Position numbers and translations under genes: made by a program
Shown: piece by piece, positions 1 through 8,348 of the stretch
Numbering within the stretch: the stretch's first letter is position 1
How the letters are laid out: each line of letters opens with the position of its first letter
DNA from: Streptomyces specialis
GTDB lineage: Bacteria > Actinomycetota > Actinomycetes > Streptomycetales > Streptomycetaceae
Length of the DNA stretch: 64,000 nt
Direction: 5' to 3'
Assembly: GCF_001493375.1 (NCBI RefSeq)
Contig: NZ_LN929895.1
Location: 647,485-711,484 of the forward strand
Notes under the pieces: model-generated
The model's database searches: none
The model's input: only the letters and a program-made list of their open reading frames with translations
Told to the model about the DNA's origin: nothing

Positions 1-1
1 G

Positions 2-415
2 CTGGAGGTCCGGATCAACGACGTCTGCCAGGACGCGGACGACGTCGTCCTGCTGGCGGGCCTGGTGCGTGGCCTGGTCGAGACGGCGGCCCGCGAGTGG
101 CGGGACGGCGTGCCCGCGCCGGAGGCCGACACCGGCCTGCTGCGCCTGGCCGCCTGGCGGGCCAGCCGCTCCGGCCTGGACGGCGCGCTGCTCCACCCGG
201 CGACGCAACGCCCCGCCGCCGCCCGCGAGGTCGTCGAGGAGCTGGTGGACCACGTGGCGGACGCCCTGCGCGACGCGGGCGATCTGGAACTGGTCCGCTC
301 CGGCGTGGAACGCCTGCTGATCGACGGCAACGGCGCCGCCCGCCAGCGCGCGGCCCACCACCGCGGCGGCCCCACCGAAGCGGTCCGCGACGCGGTCGCC
401 CGCACCCGCGCGTAG
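2..415 (+). CDS. Carboxylate-amine ligase (GCS2/YbdK family), C-terminal part
   Basis: The window opens inside this gene; 137 codons up to the TAG remain and the start lies upstream. The visible part has the C-terminal GCS2 pattern seen in YbdK-type glutamate-cysteine ligase-like proteins: LEVRINDVC, then a long helical stretch with LLRLAAWRASRSGLDG and a final basic GNGAARQR segment. Members of this family form an amide or peptide bond between a carboxylate (usually glutamate) and an amine using ATP in the cytosol. The substrate cannot be told from this fragment. The ATP-binding core is outside the window, so the family call rests on the tail only. No terminator is obvious directly after it. 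Confidence 0.75.
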   Translation: MEVRINDVCQDADDVVLLAGLVRGLVETAAREWRDGVPAPEADTGLLRLAAWRASRSGLDGALLHPATQRPAAAREVVEELVDHVADALRDAGDLELVRSGVERLLIDGNGAARQRAAHHRGGPTEAVRDAVARTRA

Positions 416-683
416 GGCCGCCGTTCCGGCCTCCGCGGGGCCAGGCGCCCTGGGCGGGGAAGGGACGCGGTTTGGCCGGGCTCCCGGATGTGCGCGAGTA
501 CGGCGCCGCCGCGTACGGGCCCCGAGCCGCGCTACCGCCCATGCCCGGGGGCCTGGGACCACGCGGCCTGATCCACCAGGCCCCGGAAGCCCCCGGTGCG
601 CGCCCTTGGCGTTACTCGGGGCGGAACCGGGGCACCCGATCAGTTGTCGCCGGATACACAAAAAGGGGAAGGAGCTGGTCGAC

Positions 684-866
684 ATGGCAGCAGGCAAGAG
701 GCTCGTGCGCGGCGCGATCGTCATGCTGGGTGCCAAGGCGCTCCGTTCGCGCCGGCGCCCCGGGACCACGTCGCCCGGAACCCGGGCGGGTGGCGGCTCA
801 GGAGCGGCCGGTGTGGTGAGCCGCCTGGTGAGCAAGCAGTTGCGCGGACGGCGCGGGCGGTACTGA
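684..866 (+). CDS. Small, strongly basic protein of unknown function (60 aa)
   Basis: I do not recognise this family. A clear ribosome site (GGAG at 671-674, nine bases before ATG) and a strong hairpin just after the stop (895-926) frame a short gene read alone. The product starts MAAGKRLVRGAIVMLGAKAL and ends SKQLRGRRGRY. It has about 15 Arg/Lys residues and no acidic residue, with a Gly/Ser/Thr-rich middle. It could be a nucleic-acid- or membrane-associated peptide, but nothing in the sequence decides this. The start was chosen by the ribosome site; an upstream in-frame ATG at 606 lacks one. Confidence 0.55.
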   Translation: MAAGKRLVRGAIVMLGAKALRSRRRPGTTSPGTRAGGGSGAAGVVSRLVSKQLRGRRGRY

Positions 867-894
867 GCGCCGCACGGCGCCGAGCGCCGGACCG

Positions 895-926
895 CCGGAG
901 GGCACCCGTCCCGGGGTGCCCTCCGG
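895..926. terminator. Hairpin terminator
   Basis: A perfect 13-bp stem (895-907 with 914-926) closes over a six-base loop. It lies 28 bases after the small basic gene and just before the end of the converging WYL regulator gene, so it can serve both strands. There is no T-run, as is usual in streptomycetes. Confidence 0.7.
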
Positions 927-966
927 TGTGCTGTGGTCGGGCGGGCCGTGGTCGGGCGGGCTGTCG

Positions 967-1941
967 TCAGTCCCCCGCCGCCCGCCGGTAGCGGTCGGCC
1001 AGCCGCCGCAGCGCGTCGGCCAGTTCGGGCTCCGCCGAGGCGTCGAAGTCCACCCCCAGCACGCTCAGCCACTCCGCCATCGTCTCCGGCCGGTCCGCGC
1101 CCGTCCGCAGCACGCACGTCCGTTCGTCCACGGCCTCCACCGTCCCGACCCACGGCGGCAGCCGTTCCGCCACGGCCTCCGCCGGGGCGTGCAGCACCAC
1201 CCGCGCCCGGTACCGCCACGGCGCGGTCGCCACCCCGCGCGAGACGTACGCCGCGACGTCCTCGTCCGGCAGCGGCCTCGGCGCGAACCTCGGGCCCGTC
1301 GGGACGCGCGGCTCCATCCGGTCCACCCGGAACGTCCGCCAGTCCGCCCGCCCGGTGTCCCACGCGATCAGGTACCAGCGGCGCCCCCACGTCACCAGCC
1401 GGTACGGCTCCACGTCGCGGCGCCCGGCCGTTCCGTCGTGCGCCCGGTAGTCGAACCGCAGCCGCTCCCGGTCCCGGCAGGCCGCCGCGATCGTCGTCAG
1501 CAGCTCCGGCGGTACACCGCGGTCGCCCGGCCCCGGCCGCCGGCCGGGACCGACCGCGACCGTGTACGCCTGGAGCGCGCCGACGCGGCGGCGCAGGCGC
1601 GGCGGCAGCACCTGCTCCAGCTTGGCCAGCGCCCGCAGCGACGACTCCTCGATCCCCTCGACCGAGCCGCCGGTCGCGGTGCGCAGGCCGACCGCGACGG
1701 CGACGGCCTCGTCGTCGTCCAGCAGCAGCGGCGGCAGCGAACTGCCCGCGCCCAGGCGGTAGCCGCCGACCACGCCCCGGGTGGCGTGGACGGGATAGCC
1801 GAGCCGCCGCAGCCGCTCGATGTCGTTGCGGATTGTCCGGGTGGTCACCTCCAGGCGTTCGGCCAGGTCGGCGCCGGTCCAGTCGCGCGGCGTCTGGAGA
1901 AGGGAGAGGAGGCGCAGCAGGCGCGCGGAGGTTTCGAGCAT
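967..1941 (-). CDS. HTH/WYL-domain transcriptional regulator
   Basis: A 324-residue cytosolic DNA-binding protein. Residues 5-60 form a DeoR/HTH_11-type winged helix (TGADLAERLEVTTRTIRND), followed by a linker. A WYL domain lies at about 155-215 with the signature RRWYLIAW (W189-Y190-L191), and a WCX-like C-terminal region follows. WYL domains commonly sense ligands, including nucleotides or nucleic acids, and this architecture is typical of actinobacterial repressors. It is divergent from an MFS exporter. A short perfect dyad in the 64-bp gap (1965-1983) is the natural operator, so it probably controls both itself and the exporter. The inducer is unknown. Confidence 0.85.
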   Translation of the reverse strand: MLETSARLLRLLSLLQTPRDWTGADLAERLEVTTRTIRNDIERLRRLGYPVHATRGVVGGYRLGAGSSLPPLLLDDDEAVAVAVGLRTATGGSVEGIEESSLRALAKLEQVLPPRLRRRVGALQAYTVAVGPGRRPGPGDRGVPPELLTTIAAACRDRERLRFDYRAHDGTAGRRDVEPYRLVTWGRRWYLIAWDTGRADWRTFRVDRMEPRVPTGPRFAPRPLPDEDVAAYVSRGVATAPWRYRARVVLHAPAEAVAERLPPWVGTVEAVDERTCVLRTGADRPETMAEWLSVLGVDFDASAEPELADALRRLADRYRRAAGD

Positions 1942-1964
1942 GTTCCCCAGTCTGCCGCGCGATA

Positions 1965-1983
1965 TAGGAACGGACTGTTCCTA
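1965..1983. promoter_or_regulatory. Inverted repeat, probable operator of the WYL regulator
   Basis: TAGGAAC-N5-GTTCCTA, seven-base perfect arms, sits between the divergent regulator (start 1941) and exporter (start 2006). It is AT-richer than its surroundings and would overlap both promoters. Confidence 0.5.
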
Positions 1984-2005
1984 AAGCGCTGGAAGTGTGG
2001 TCCCC

Positions 2006-3502
2006 ATGGAGAACACGACTGCATCCACCGACCGGCGCTGGCTCGGCTTCTTCGCCGTCCTCGCCGCGATGATCATGAACCTGCTCGACTCGACCGTCGT
2101 CAACGTGGCCGCCCCCTCGATCCAGGCGGACCTCGGCGGCTCCGACGCGAGCCTCCAGTGGATCGCCGCCTCGTACACGCTGGCGCTGGCGGTCGGCCTG
2201 CTCACCGGCGGACGGCTCGGCGACATGTTCGGGCGCCGCCGGATGATGCTGATCGGCGTGGCGGGCTTCCTGCTCGCCTCCATGGCGTGCGCCCTCGCCT
2301 GGGCGCCGGGCGTCCTGATCGCGGCTCGGGTCGCGCAGGGGCTGTTCGGCGCGGTGATGATCCCGCAGGCGTTCGGGCTGATCCGTGACCTGTTCCCGCC
2401 GCGCGAGATCGGCAAGGCGTTCGGCGCGCTCGGCCCGGTCATCGGACTGTCCACGATCCTCGGGCCGGTCGTGGCCGGTCTCCTGGTCGACGCGGACCTG
2501 TGGGGCACGGGCTGGCGGATGGTGTTCTTCATCAACCTGCCGCTGGGCGCCTTCGCGCTCCTGGCCGGCCGGGCCGCCCTGCCCTCCCGCCCCGGCGCGG
2601 CGGCCGGCGGCATGCGGCTGGACTGGACCGGCGCGCTGCTCGCGGGCCTCGGCACGTTCCTGCTGGTCTACCCGCTGGTGCAGGGCCGTGAGCAGGGCTG
2701 GCCGGCGTGGCTGCTGGCGGTCGGGGCCGGCGCGGTCATCGCCCTCGGCCTGTTCGTCGCCCACCAGATCCGGCACGGCCGGTCCGGCGGTACGCCGCTG
2801 GTCGAGCTGAGCGTGCTGGCCAAACGGTCGTATACCTCCGGCGTCGCGTTCGTCATCGTCTTCTTCGGCTCGATCGTCGGCTTCTCGCTCGCCCTCGGGC
2901 TCTTCCTCCAGATGGGCCGCGGCTTCAGCCCGGTGCGGGCGAGCCTGACGATGGCGTCCTGGGCGCTCGGCGCGTTCTTCGGCTCCGGCTTCGGCGCCAC
3001 GATGATGGCGCGGCTGGGCCGCCGCATCCTGCACCTGGGCCTGGCGCTGATGGCCACCGGGCTGGTCGGGCTGACCGTGGTGTACGACCGGGCCGGCATG
3101 GACATCGACGGCCTGGACCTGGCGCTGCCGCTGATCGTCTACGGGTTCGGCATGGGCATGATTTTCGTGCCGCTGTTCGACATCATCATGGGCGAGATCC
3201 GCGACCACGAGGTCGGCTCGGCCGCGGGTCTGCTGGAGTCGTTCCAGCAGTTGGGCGCGAGCCTGGGCGTGGCGGTGCTCGGCACGGTCTTCTTCTCCGC
3301 CGGGAGCTTCCTCGACGCGACGCGGCAGGTGACGTTGCTGGCCCTGGGCCTGACGGTGCTCGCGTTCGCCCTGGCCTTCCTCCTGCCGAGGCGGGCCCGC
3401 CCGACGGGCCACACCGCGCCGGAGCCCGGCGGCACCGCCGACGCCGGTGACGCCGCCCCCGATGACGACGCGGCCGGGGCGCGGGAAGCCGCCCTGGTCT
3501 GA
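2006..3502 (+). CDS. MFS drug exporter, DHA2 (EmrB/QacA) family
   Basis: A 498-residue membrane protein with about 14 hydrophobic helices, the usual DHA2 size. Motif C-like and motif A-like segments are visible: MNLLDSTVVNVAAPSI in helix 1 (the D-x-T-V-x-N-V-A-x-P signature of this family) and GGRLGDMFGRRRMM after helix 2. The family exports hydrophobic or cationic compounds by proton antiport. The start is ATG 2006 with GGAAG at 1991-1995; a GTG at 1997 in the same frame is less well placed. The tail after the last helix is hydrophilic and acidic. Divergence from a WYL regulator suggests inducible efflux. The substrate is unknown. Confidence 0.88.
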   Translation: MENTTASTDRRWLGFFAVLAAMIMNLLDSTVVNVAAPSIQADLGGSDASLQWIAASYTLALAVGLLTGGRLGDMFGRRRMMLIGVAGFLLASMACALAWAPGVLIAARVAQGLFGAVMIPQAFGLIRDLFPPREIGKAFGALGPVIGLSTILGPVVAGLLVDADLWGTGWRMVFFINLPLGAFALLAGRAALPSRPGAAAGGMRLDWTGALLAGLGTFLLVYPLVQGREQGWPAWLLAVGAGAVIALGLFVAHQIRHGRSGGTPLVELSVLAKRSYTSGVAFVIVFFGSIVGFSLALGLFLQMGRGFSPVRASLTMASWALGAFFGSGFGATMMARLGRRILHLGLALMATGLVGLTVVYDRAGMDIDGLDLALPLIVYGFGMGMIFVPLFDIIMGEIRDHEVGSAAGLLESFQQLGASLGVAVLGTVFFSAGSFLDATRQVTLLALGLTVLAFALAFLLPRRARPTGHTAPEPGGTADAGDAAPDDDAAGAREAALV

Positions 3503-3523
3503 CGGACCCCCGCCCCCGACCGG

Positions 3524-3560
3524 CCCCGTTCCCGCGCCTGACGCTCAGGCGAGAACGGGG
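3524..3560. terminator. Bidirectional hairpin between convergent genes
   Basis: A two-part stem, CCCCGTTC with GAACGGGG outside and CGCCTGA with TCAGGCG inside, spans the short gap between the exporter and the converging DUF5996 gene. It runs into the last codons of the latter. Confidence 0.5.
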
Positions 3561-4507
3561 TCGGTCACGCCGTGCGGGCACTCCCGGGCCCGCGGCCACC
3601 CCGCCAGATCGGCGCCCGCGCGGTAGGCGCTGTGGTAGAGCGCCTGGATGTCGCCGCCCGGGTCCGGCGCGGTCCGGACCGCCTCGTACGGCAGCAGCGC
3701 CAGGTGCGACCCGCCCCGGTCCACCCACCGCGCGCCCCCCGGCAGCAGCGGACGCTCCGCGATGCCGTCCGGCTCGGGCGCGGTGTACGTGTAGAACGCG
3801 GGCTCGGGCACCTCGTCGTCGCCGAACCAGAAGCCCGAGCTGATGACCTCCCGCGAGTACGCCTCCCGGGTGACCGGATCCGTCGAGGCGTCGCTGCCGA
3901 CCCGCCGGTCGGAGAACCGGGTCACCGCGAGGTCGAACGTGTGCCAGAAGTGGTGGACCGGGCTGATCTTCCCCGCGTACCCGGCGGCGGCGACCTCCAG
4001 CTCCAGGGCGACCCGGCTGAGGACGCGCCAGTACGTGGACACCGCGTCCTGGTCGTACGCGCGGTGCTCGGTGTCCTGCGCGAACGGCCGGTCGGCGTCG
4101 GGCAGGTCGAACGGACGCGGGATGTGCGGCCGGACGCCGATCCCCAGATCGGTGAGGGCGGTGGTGACGAGGTCGTAGAACTCGGCGACCGACCGCCCGG
4201 CGAGCGGGAACGCGACCTCCTCCCCGGCCAGCGTCCGGATCAGCAGCCGGTGAGCGACGAAGTCGAAGTCGATGGTGAAGATCCGGCGGCTCACGGGATC
4301 GCGCGTCGGCCGGGTGGTGACGCCGTTGCCGGTGACGTGGAACGGCACGTGCCACCAGTGGTTCCGCCGCGGCCCGGCGGCCAGCCGGATCTTGCCGACG
4401 ATCTGGAGGAACCGGTGCACGGTCTCCTTCGTCGGCCGCCACGCGTCGAGGGGGAACGCCGGGTACTGCTCACGCGCCGCGGGATCCACGGCGGCCACGG
4501 ATCTCAT
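3545..4507 (-). CDS. DUF5996 family protein
   Basis: A 320-residue cytosolic protein matching the DUF5996 pattern from memory: WRPTKETVHRFLQIVGKIRL near the N-terminus, NHWWHVPFHVTGNGVTT, then FDFVAHRLLIRT, and HHFWHTFDLAVTRFS followed by SREVISSGFWFGDD. The many conserved Trp and His residues suggest an enzyme, but no reaction is established for the family. I chose the ATG at 4507; the open frame extends 47 codons upstream but that part is Gly/Ala-rich and looks non-coding. It is convergent with the exporter and has its own promoter region in the 269-bp gap upstream. Confidence 0.7.
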   Translation of the reverse strand: MRSVAAVDPAAREQYPAFPLDAWRPTKETVHRFLQIVGKIRLAAGPRRNHWWHVPFHVTGNGVTTRPTRDPVSRRIFTIDFDFVAHRLLIRTLAGEEVAFPLAGRSVAEFYDLVTTALTDLGIGVRPHIPRPFDLPDADRPFAQDTEHRAYDQDAVSTYWRVLSRVALELEVAAAGYAGKISPVHHFWHTFDLAVTRFSDRRVGSDASTDPVTREAYSREVISSGFWFGDDEVPEPAFYTYTAPEPDGIAERPLLPGGARWVDRGGSHLALLPYEAVRTAPDPGGDIQALYHSAYRAGADLAGWPRARECPHGVTDPVLA

Positions 4508-4776
4508 GGGACCCACTGTGAACGCGCCCCCGGCCCCCGGCAACCGGGGGCCGCCGACGGCGACCGACCCCTCGTCCCGGCCGCCGCCCGCGTCCCACGA
4601 CGCCGCCGACGCGTCGGCTCCGCGTGCCGACGGCGCACAGGAACACACGAAGGATCACCCCGGATGGTTCACCAGTTCAGCGGAAAATCCGCACAGCGGC
4701 CTACGTCGCGAGGACCAGCCCGGATGCGCCGGGGGTCCGACGCGGACCGGCGCGGGCCGCGCGTACGGTCGGACGC

Positions 4777-5625
4777 ATGAGCAACGCGACGGCCCCCGCG
4801 GCCACCGAAGTCCCTTCTCCCGACGCTCCGTTCCGGCTGGACCTCGACGCGTACCTGGCGCGGATCGGCTGGTCGGGCCGGCGGGGGGCGAGCGTCGGGG
4901 CGCTGCGCCCGGGCCCCCGGGCGCACGCCCACGCCCTCCCGTTCGAGAACCTCGACTCGCCGCGCGGCATCGCGCCGTCCCTGGCGCTGCCCGACCTGGA
5001 GGCGAAGCTCGTGCGGAGCCGCCGAGGCGGCTACTGCTTCGAGCACAACACGCTGTTCGCCGCCGCGCTGGAAGCCCTCGGCTTCGAGGTGACGCGGCTG
5101 GCCGCCCGGGTCCGGGTCGGCGACCCCACCGCGATCCGGCCGCGCACGCACAAGACGCTGCTGGTCGGCGTGCCCGGCGACCCGGCGCGCCACCTGGCCG
5201 ACGTCGGGTTCGGCACCAACGGCGCGCTGCTGGAGGCGATCCCGCTGACCGCAGGCCCGGAGACGCACGACGGCGACCGCCGCCACCGCCTGCTGCGCGA
5301 GCCGCACCACGGCCTTGAGGACCTGTGGGTGCTCCAGGCGTTCCTCGACGGCGCCTGGCGCGACCAGTACGCGTTCAACCGCGACCCGTGGGAGCCGGCG
5401 GACTACGAGGCGATGAACTGGCACGTCGCCACGAACCCGCGCTCACCGTTCCGGCACACCCTGCGCGCGCAGCGCACCCGGCCCGACGCCCACCTGTCCC
5501 TGATGGGCCGCACCCTGACCGTCACCCGGGCGGACGGCAGCCGGGAGGAGCGCGAGCTGGCCGACGAGGCGGAGGTCCGGCGGGTGCTGACCACGGACTT
5601 CGGCATCGACGTCCCGGCCGCCTGA
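4777..5625 (+). CDS. Arylamine N-acetyltransferase
   Basis: A 282-residue enzyme of the NAT family, which moves acetyl (or other acyl) groups from CoA to arylamines or hydrazines. All three catalytic residues are visible: Cys87 in RRGGYCFEHN, His125 in RTHKTLLV and Asp142 in ADVGFG. The length is normal. In actinomycetes such enzymes detoxify amines or act in amide-forming biosynthesis; no biosynthetic cluster lies here, so a general xenobiotic role is more likely. The start is the first ATG that leaves a family-like N-terminus (FRLDLDAYLARIGW). The open frame upstream is probably spurious. Confidence 0.92.
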   Translation: MSNATAPAATEVPSPDAPFRLDLDAYLARIGWSGRRGASVGALRPGPRAHAHALPFENLDSPRGIAPSLALPDLEAKLVRSRRGGYCFEHNTLFAAALEALGFEVTRLAARVRVGDPTAIRPRTHKTLLVGVPGDPARHLADVGFGTNGALLEAIPLTAGPETHDGDRRHRLLREPHHGLEDLWVLQAFLDGAWRDQYAFNRDPWEPADYEAMNWHVATNPRSPFRHTLRAQRTRPDAHLSLMGRTLTVTRADGSREERELADEAEVRRVLTTDFGIDVPAA

Positions 5626-5688
5626 GCGCACCCGCCCCCGCGCCGGCCCGGGGGCGGAACGGGGAGAGAAAAGGTACCGTCCTCGGAC

Positions 5689-6324
5689 GTGACCGAACCC
5701 GCATTCCTCCGCGCCACCCGGGCGTCCTGGGACGCTCTCGCCGCCGACTACGCCGAGCGGTCCCGGCACGAGCCGGCGTCCAAGCCGCTGGCACGGGCCA
5801 TGCTCGGCGCCTTCGCGGAGACGGTCAGGACCGGCCCGGTGGTGGACGCCGGGTCGGGGCCCGGCCATGTGACGGCGTTCCTCGCCGCCCTCGGCCTGGA
5901 CATCCGGGGCATCGACCTGTCGCCCGGGATGGTCGCCGAGGCCCGGCGCGCGCATCCGGGGCTGCGGTTCGACGTGGGCACCATGACCGCGCTGGACCTG
6001 CCGGACGGCGCGCTCGCGGGGCTCGTCGCCTGGTACTCGATCATCCACGTCCCGCCGGACCGGCTGCCCGGGGTGTTCGGCGAGTTCCACCGGGTGCTGG
6101 CCTCCGGCGGGCGCCTGCTGCTGGCGTTCCAGGTCGGCGACGAACCCCGGCACGTCACCGAGGTGTTCGGCCACCCCGTCACCCTCGACTTCCACCGGCT
6201 GCGGCCCGCCCGCGTCGCGGAGCTGCTGGAACGCACCGGGTTCGTCGTGGACGCACGGCTGGAACGCGCGCCCGACGCGAGCGAGCGGTCCCCCCAGGCC
6301 CACATCCTGGCCCACCGGCCCTGA
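5689..6324 (+). CDS. Class I SAM-dependent methyltransferase
   Basis: A 211-residue soluble methyltransferase. Motif I is DAGSGPG (residues 53-59), followed by the acidic end of the second strand (GIDLSPGM) and the motif IV/post-I area LPDGALAGLVAWYSIIH. This is a Methyltransf_11/25-type fold with no fused domain. It starts at GTG 5689 with a purine-rich GGGGAGAGAAAAGG some 15 bases upstream, slightly far for a ribosome site. It follows the acetyltransferase by 63 bases on the same strand and may be co-transcribed. The methyl acceptor cannot be inferred. Confidence 0.8.
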   Translation: MTEPAFLRATRASWDALAADYAERSRHEPASKPLARAMLGAFAETVRTGPVVDAGSGPGHVTAFLAALGLDIRGIDLSPGMVAEARRAHPGLRFDVGTMTALDLPDGALAGLVAWYSIIHVPPDRLPGVFGEFHRVLASGGRLLLAFQVGDEPRHVTEVFGHPVTLDFHRLRPARVAELLERTGFVVDARLERAPDASERSPQAHILAHRP

Positions 6325-6348
6325 ACGCGTCGAGCGCCGCCGATGGGC

Positions 6349-7104
6349 TCAGCCGAGGCCGCGGGCGTCCTGCTTGAGCGCGATGTCCACGGTCAGCCCG
6401 GCGGCCACGACCAGGCTCAGCAGCGGATCGGCCAACGGGCGGTGCATCTGGAGGACGTAGTGGTCCGCCGTGGCGAACATGATCTTCGCCGCACCCTCCC
6501 GGGTCCTGGTGATCCGGGCGATCTCGGCGCCGGCGTCGTCCACGACGGCATAGCTCGCCCCGCGCCGGTCCTCGGCCTTGATCACGCCGAGCACCCGGCC
6601 GTCGCCCCGGATCGCGAAGCTGACCTCGCCGAAGGCGCCCTGCTGGACGATCTCGCCGACCGGGCGCCCGTCCGGACGCGTCACCAGCACCCGGGACATG
6701 GGGAACTTCGCGGGCCGGGTGAGCATCAGCACCGGCTGCTCGTGCGCGTCGCGGATCTCCATGTGGTGGGTCGTGAACTGGTCGAGCCTGCTGAGGAAGC
6801 GCGCCACCTTCGTCAGGGGACTCCGGCCGACCTGGACCACCGAGCCGATGGCGCGGCCCTGCTGGTCGGACACGCCGTACTCGTTGATCAGCTCGGTCAC
6901 CTTGGCCCTCGGGTCCACCGCCAGGACCGGCTCGCCGAACAGCGTGCCGCCCCCGGTCCCCGGCACCGTCCCGGCCTCCTGACGCGGCCTCGGTCCCGGC
7001 CGGGTGTGTTCCGTCCACCGGGTGCCGTCCCACCAGCGCATCAGGTCCGGCGCGCCGTGCGGGTCCCCGTACCATCCCGCGGGAACGTTCGTTTGCGCGG
7101 TCAT
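6349..7104 (-). CDS. Phospholipid scramblase-related (LURP-one) protein with DUF2510 domain
   Basis: A 251-residue protein. Residues 8-35 form a DUF2510 motif (VPAGWYGDP then RWWDGTRWTEH), a short Trp-rich module common in actinobacterial membrane-associated proteins. The rest is a scramblase/LOR-type beta-barrel: VTELINEYGVSDQQGRAIGSV, then FTTHHMEIRDA and a final hydrophobic SLVVAAGLTVDIALKQ helix. Bacterial relatives are thought to bind or move lipids at the membrane, but their role is not settled. ATG 7104 fits the DUF2510 start. It is divergent from the hydrolase at 7128 with only 23 bp between start codons. Confidence 0.78.
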   Translation of the reverse strand: MTAQTNVPAGWYGDPHGAPDLMRWWDGTRWTEHTRPGPRPRQEAGTVPGTGGGTLFGEPVLAVDPRAKVTELINEYGVSDQQGRAIGSVVQVGRSPLTKVARFLSRLDQFTTHHMEIRDAHEQPVLMLTRPAKFPMSRVLVTRPDGRPVGEIVQQGAFGEVSFAIRGDGRVLGVIKAEDRRGASYAVVDDAGAEIARITRTREGAAKIMFATADHYVLQMHRPLADPLLSLVVAAGLTVDIALKQDARGLG

Positions 7105-7127
7105 GCCGCGCAGGCTACCCCCCGCCC

Positions 7128-8348
7128 ATGTCACACCAGGTTGAGGCCATGGACCCCGAGCACCCCGAGCACCACTGGATCACCACGCCCGTCACCGCCG
7201 CTCTGCTGCGCGGCGCCCTCGACGTGGAGCGGACCGCGCGCGGCGTGCTGCCGCACCGGCTGCCCGGCTGGGCCCGCGCGCAGTGCGCCGACGCGCAACT
7301 GGCCATGGCCGAGGCGCAGCCCTCCGGCGTCCGCCTGGTCTTCCGCACCCGGGCGACCGCCGTGGCACTCGACGCCGTACCCACCAAACGGGTCTACGTG
7401 GGCGCCCCGCCGCGCCCGGACGGCGTGTACGAGCTGTACGTCGACGGCCGCCCGGCCGGGCGCGGCAGCGTGACCGGCGGCGACACCCTGACCGTCGACA
7501 TGACCACCGGGACCGCCGAGCACCGGCCCGGCCCGCCGGGCACCCTGCGTTTCACCGGCCTGCCCGGGGTCCCCAAGGACATCGAGATCTGGCTGCCGCA
7601 CAACGAGTCCACCGAACTCGTCGCCCTGCGCACCGACGCCCCCGTCGAGCCCGCGCCGGACCGGGGCCGCCCGGTATGGCTGCATCACGGCAGCTCGATC
7701 AGCCAGGGCTCCGACGCGGCCGGCCCCACCAGCACCTGGCCCGCGTACGCCGCCTCCCTCGGCGGCGTGGAACTGGTCAACCTGGGCCTGGCCGGCGGCG
7801 CCCTCCTCGACCCGTTCACCGCCCGCGCGATGCGGGACACGCCCGCCGACCTGATCAGCGTCAAGATCGGCGTCAATCTGGTCAACACCGACCTGATGCG
7901 GCTGCGCGCCTTCACCCCCGCCGTCCACGGCTTCCTCGACACGATCCGCGAGGGCCATCCCACCGCGCCGCTGCTGGTCGTCTCACCGATCCTGTGCCCG
8001 ATCCACGAGGACACGCCGGGCCCCAGCGCCCCGGACCTCACCGCCCTCGCCGAGGGCCGGCTGCGGTTCCGGGCCACGGGCGACCCGGCGGAACGCGCGA
8101 GCGGGAAGCTGACCCTGAACGTCGTCCGCGACGAACTGGCCCGGATCGTGGCGCGACGGGCGGTCCGGGACCCGCGTCTGCGGTACCTCGACGGCCGCGA
8201 CCTCTACGGGGAGGCGGACTTCGCCGAACTGCCGCTGCCCGACCAGCTCCACCCGGACGCCGCCACCCACCGCCGCATGGGCGAACGGTTCGCCGCCCTG
8301 GCCTTCACCCCCGGCGGCGTCCTCACCGCCGACGGCACCGGGTCCTAG
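7128..8348 (+). CDS. SGNH/GDSL-type hydrolase
   Basis: A 406-residue protein with an N-terminal beta-rich domain (about 1-170) and a C-terminal SGNH hydrolase domain. The hydrolase blocks are WLHHGSSISQGS (block I, with Ser in place of the usual Asp of GDS), LGLAGGALLDP (block II), KIGVNLVN (block III) and PDQLHPDA (block V, Asp and His of the triad). SGNH enzymes remove acyl or acetyl groups from sugars, lipids or peptides. No signal peptide is seen, so it probably acts in the cytosol. An in-frame ATG at 7149 is an alternative start. The stop overlaps the end of the converging zinc-ribbon gene by four bases. Confidence 0.82.
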   Translation: MSHQVEAMDPEHPEHHWITTPVTAALLRGALDVERTARGVLPHRLPGWARAQCADAQLAMAEAQPSGVRLVFRTRATAVALDAVPTKRVYVGAPPRPDGVYELYVDGRPAGRGSVTGGDTLTVDMTTGTAEHRPGPPGTLRFTGLPGVPKDIEIWLPHNESTELVALRTDAPVEPAPDRGRPVWLHHGSSISQGSDAAGPTSTWPAYAASLGGVELVNLGLAGGALLDPFTARAMRDTPADLISVKIGVNLVNTDLMRLRAFTPAVHGFLDTIREGHPTAPLLVVSPILCPIHEDTPGPSAPDLTALAEGRLRFRATGDPAERASGKLTLNVVRDELARIVARRAVRDPRLRYLDGRDLYGEADFAELPLPDQLHPDAATHRRMGERFAALAFTPGGVLTADGTGS

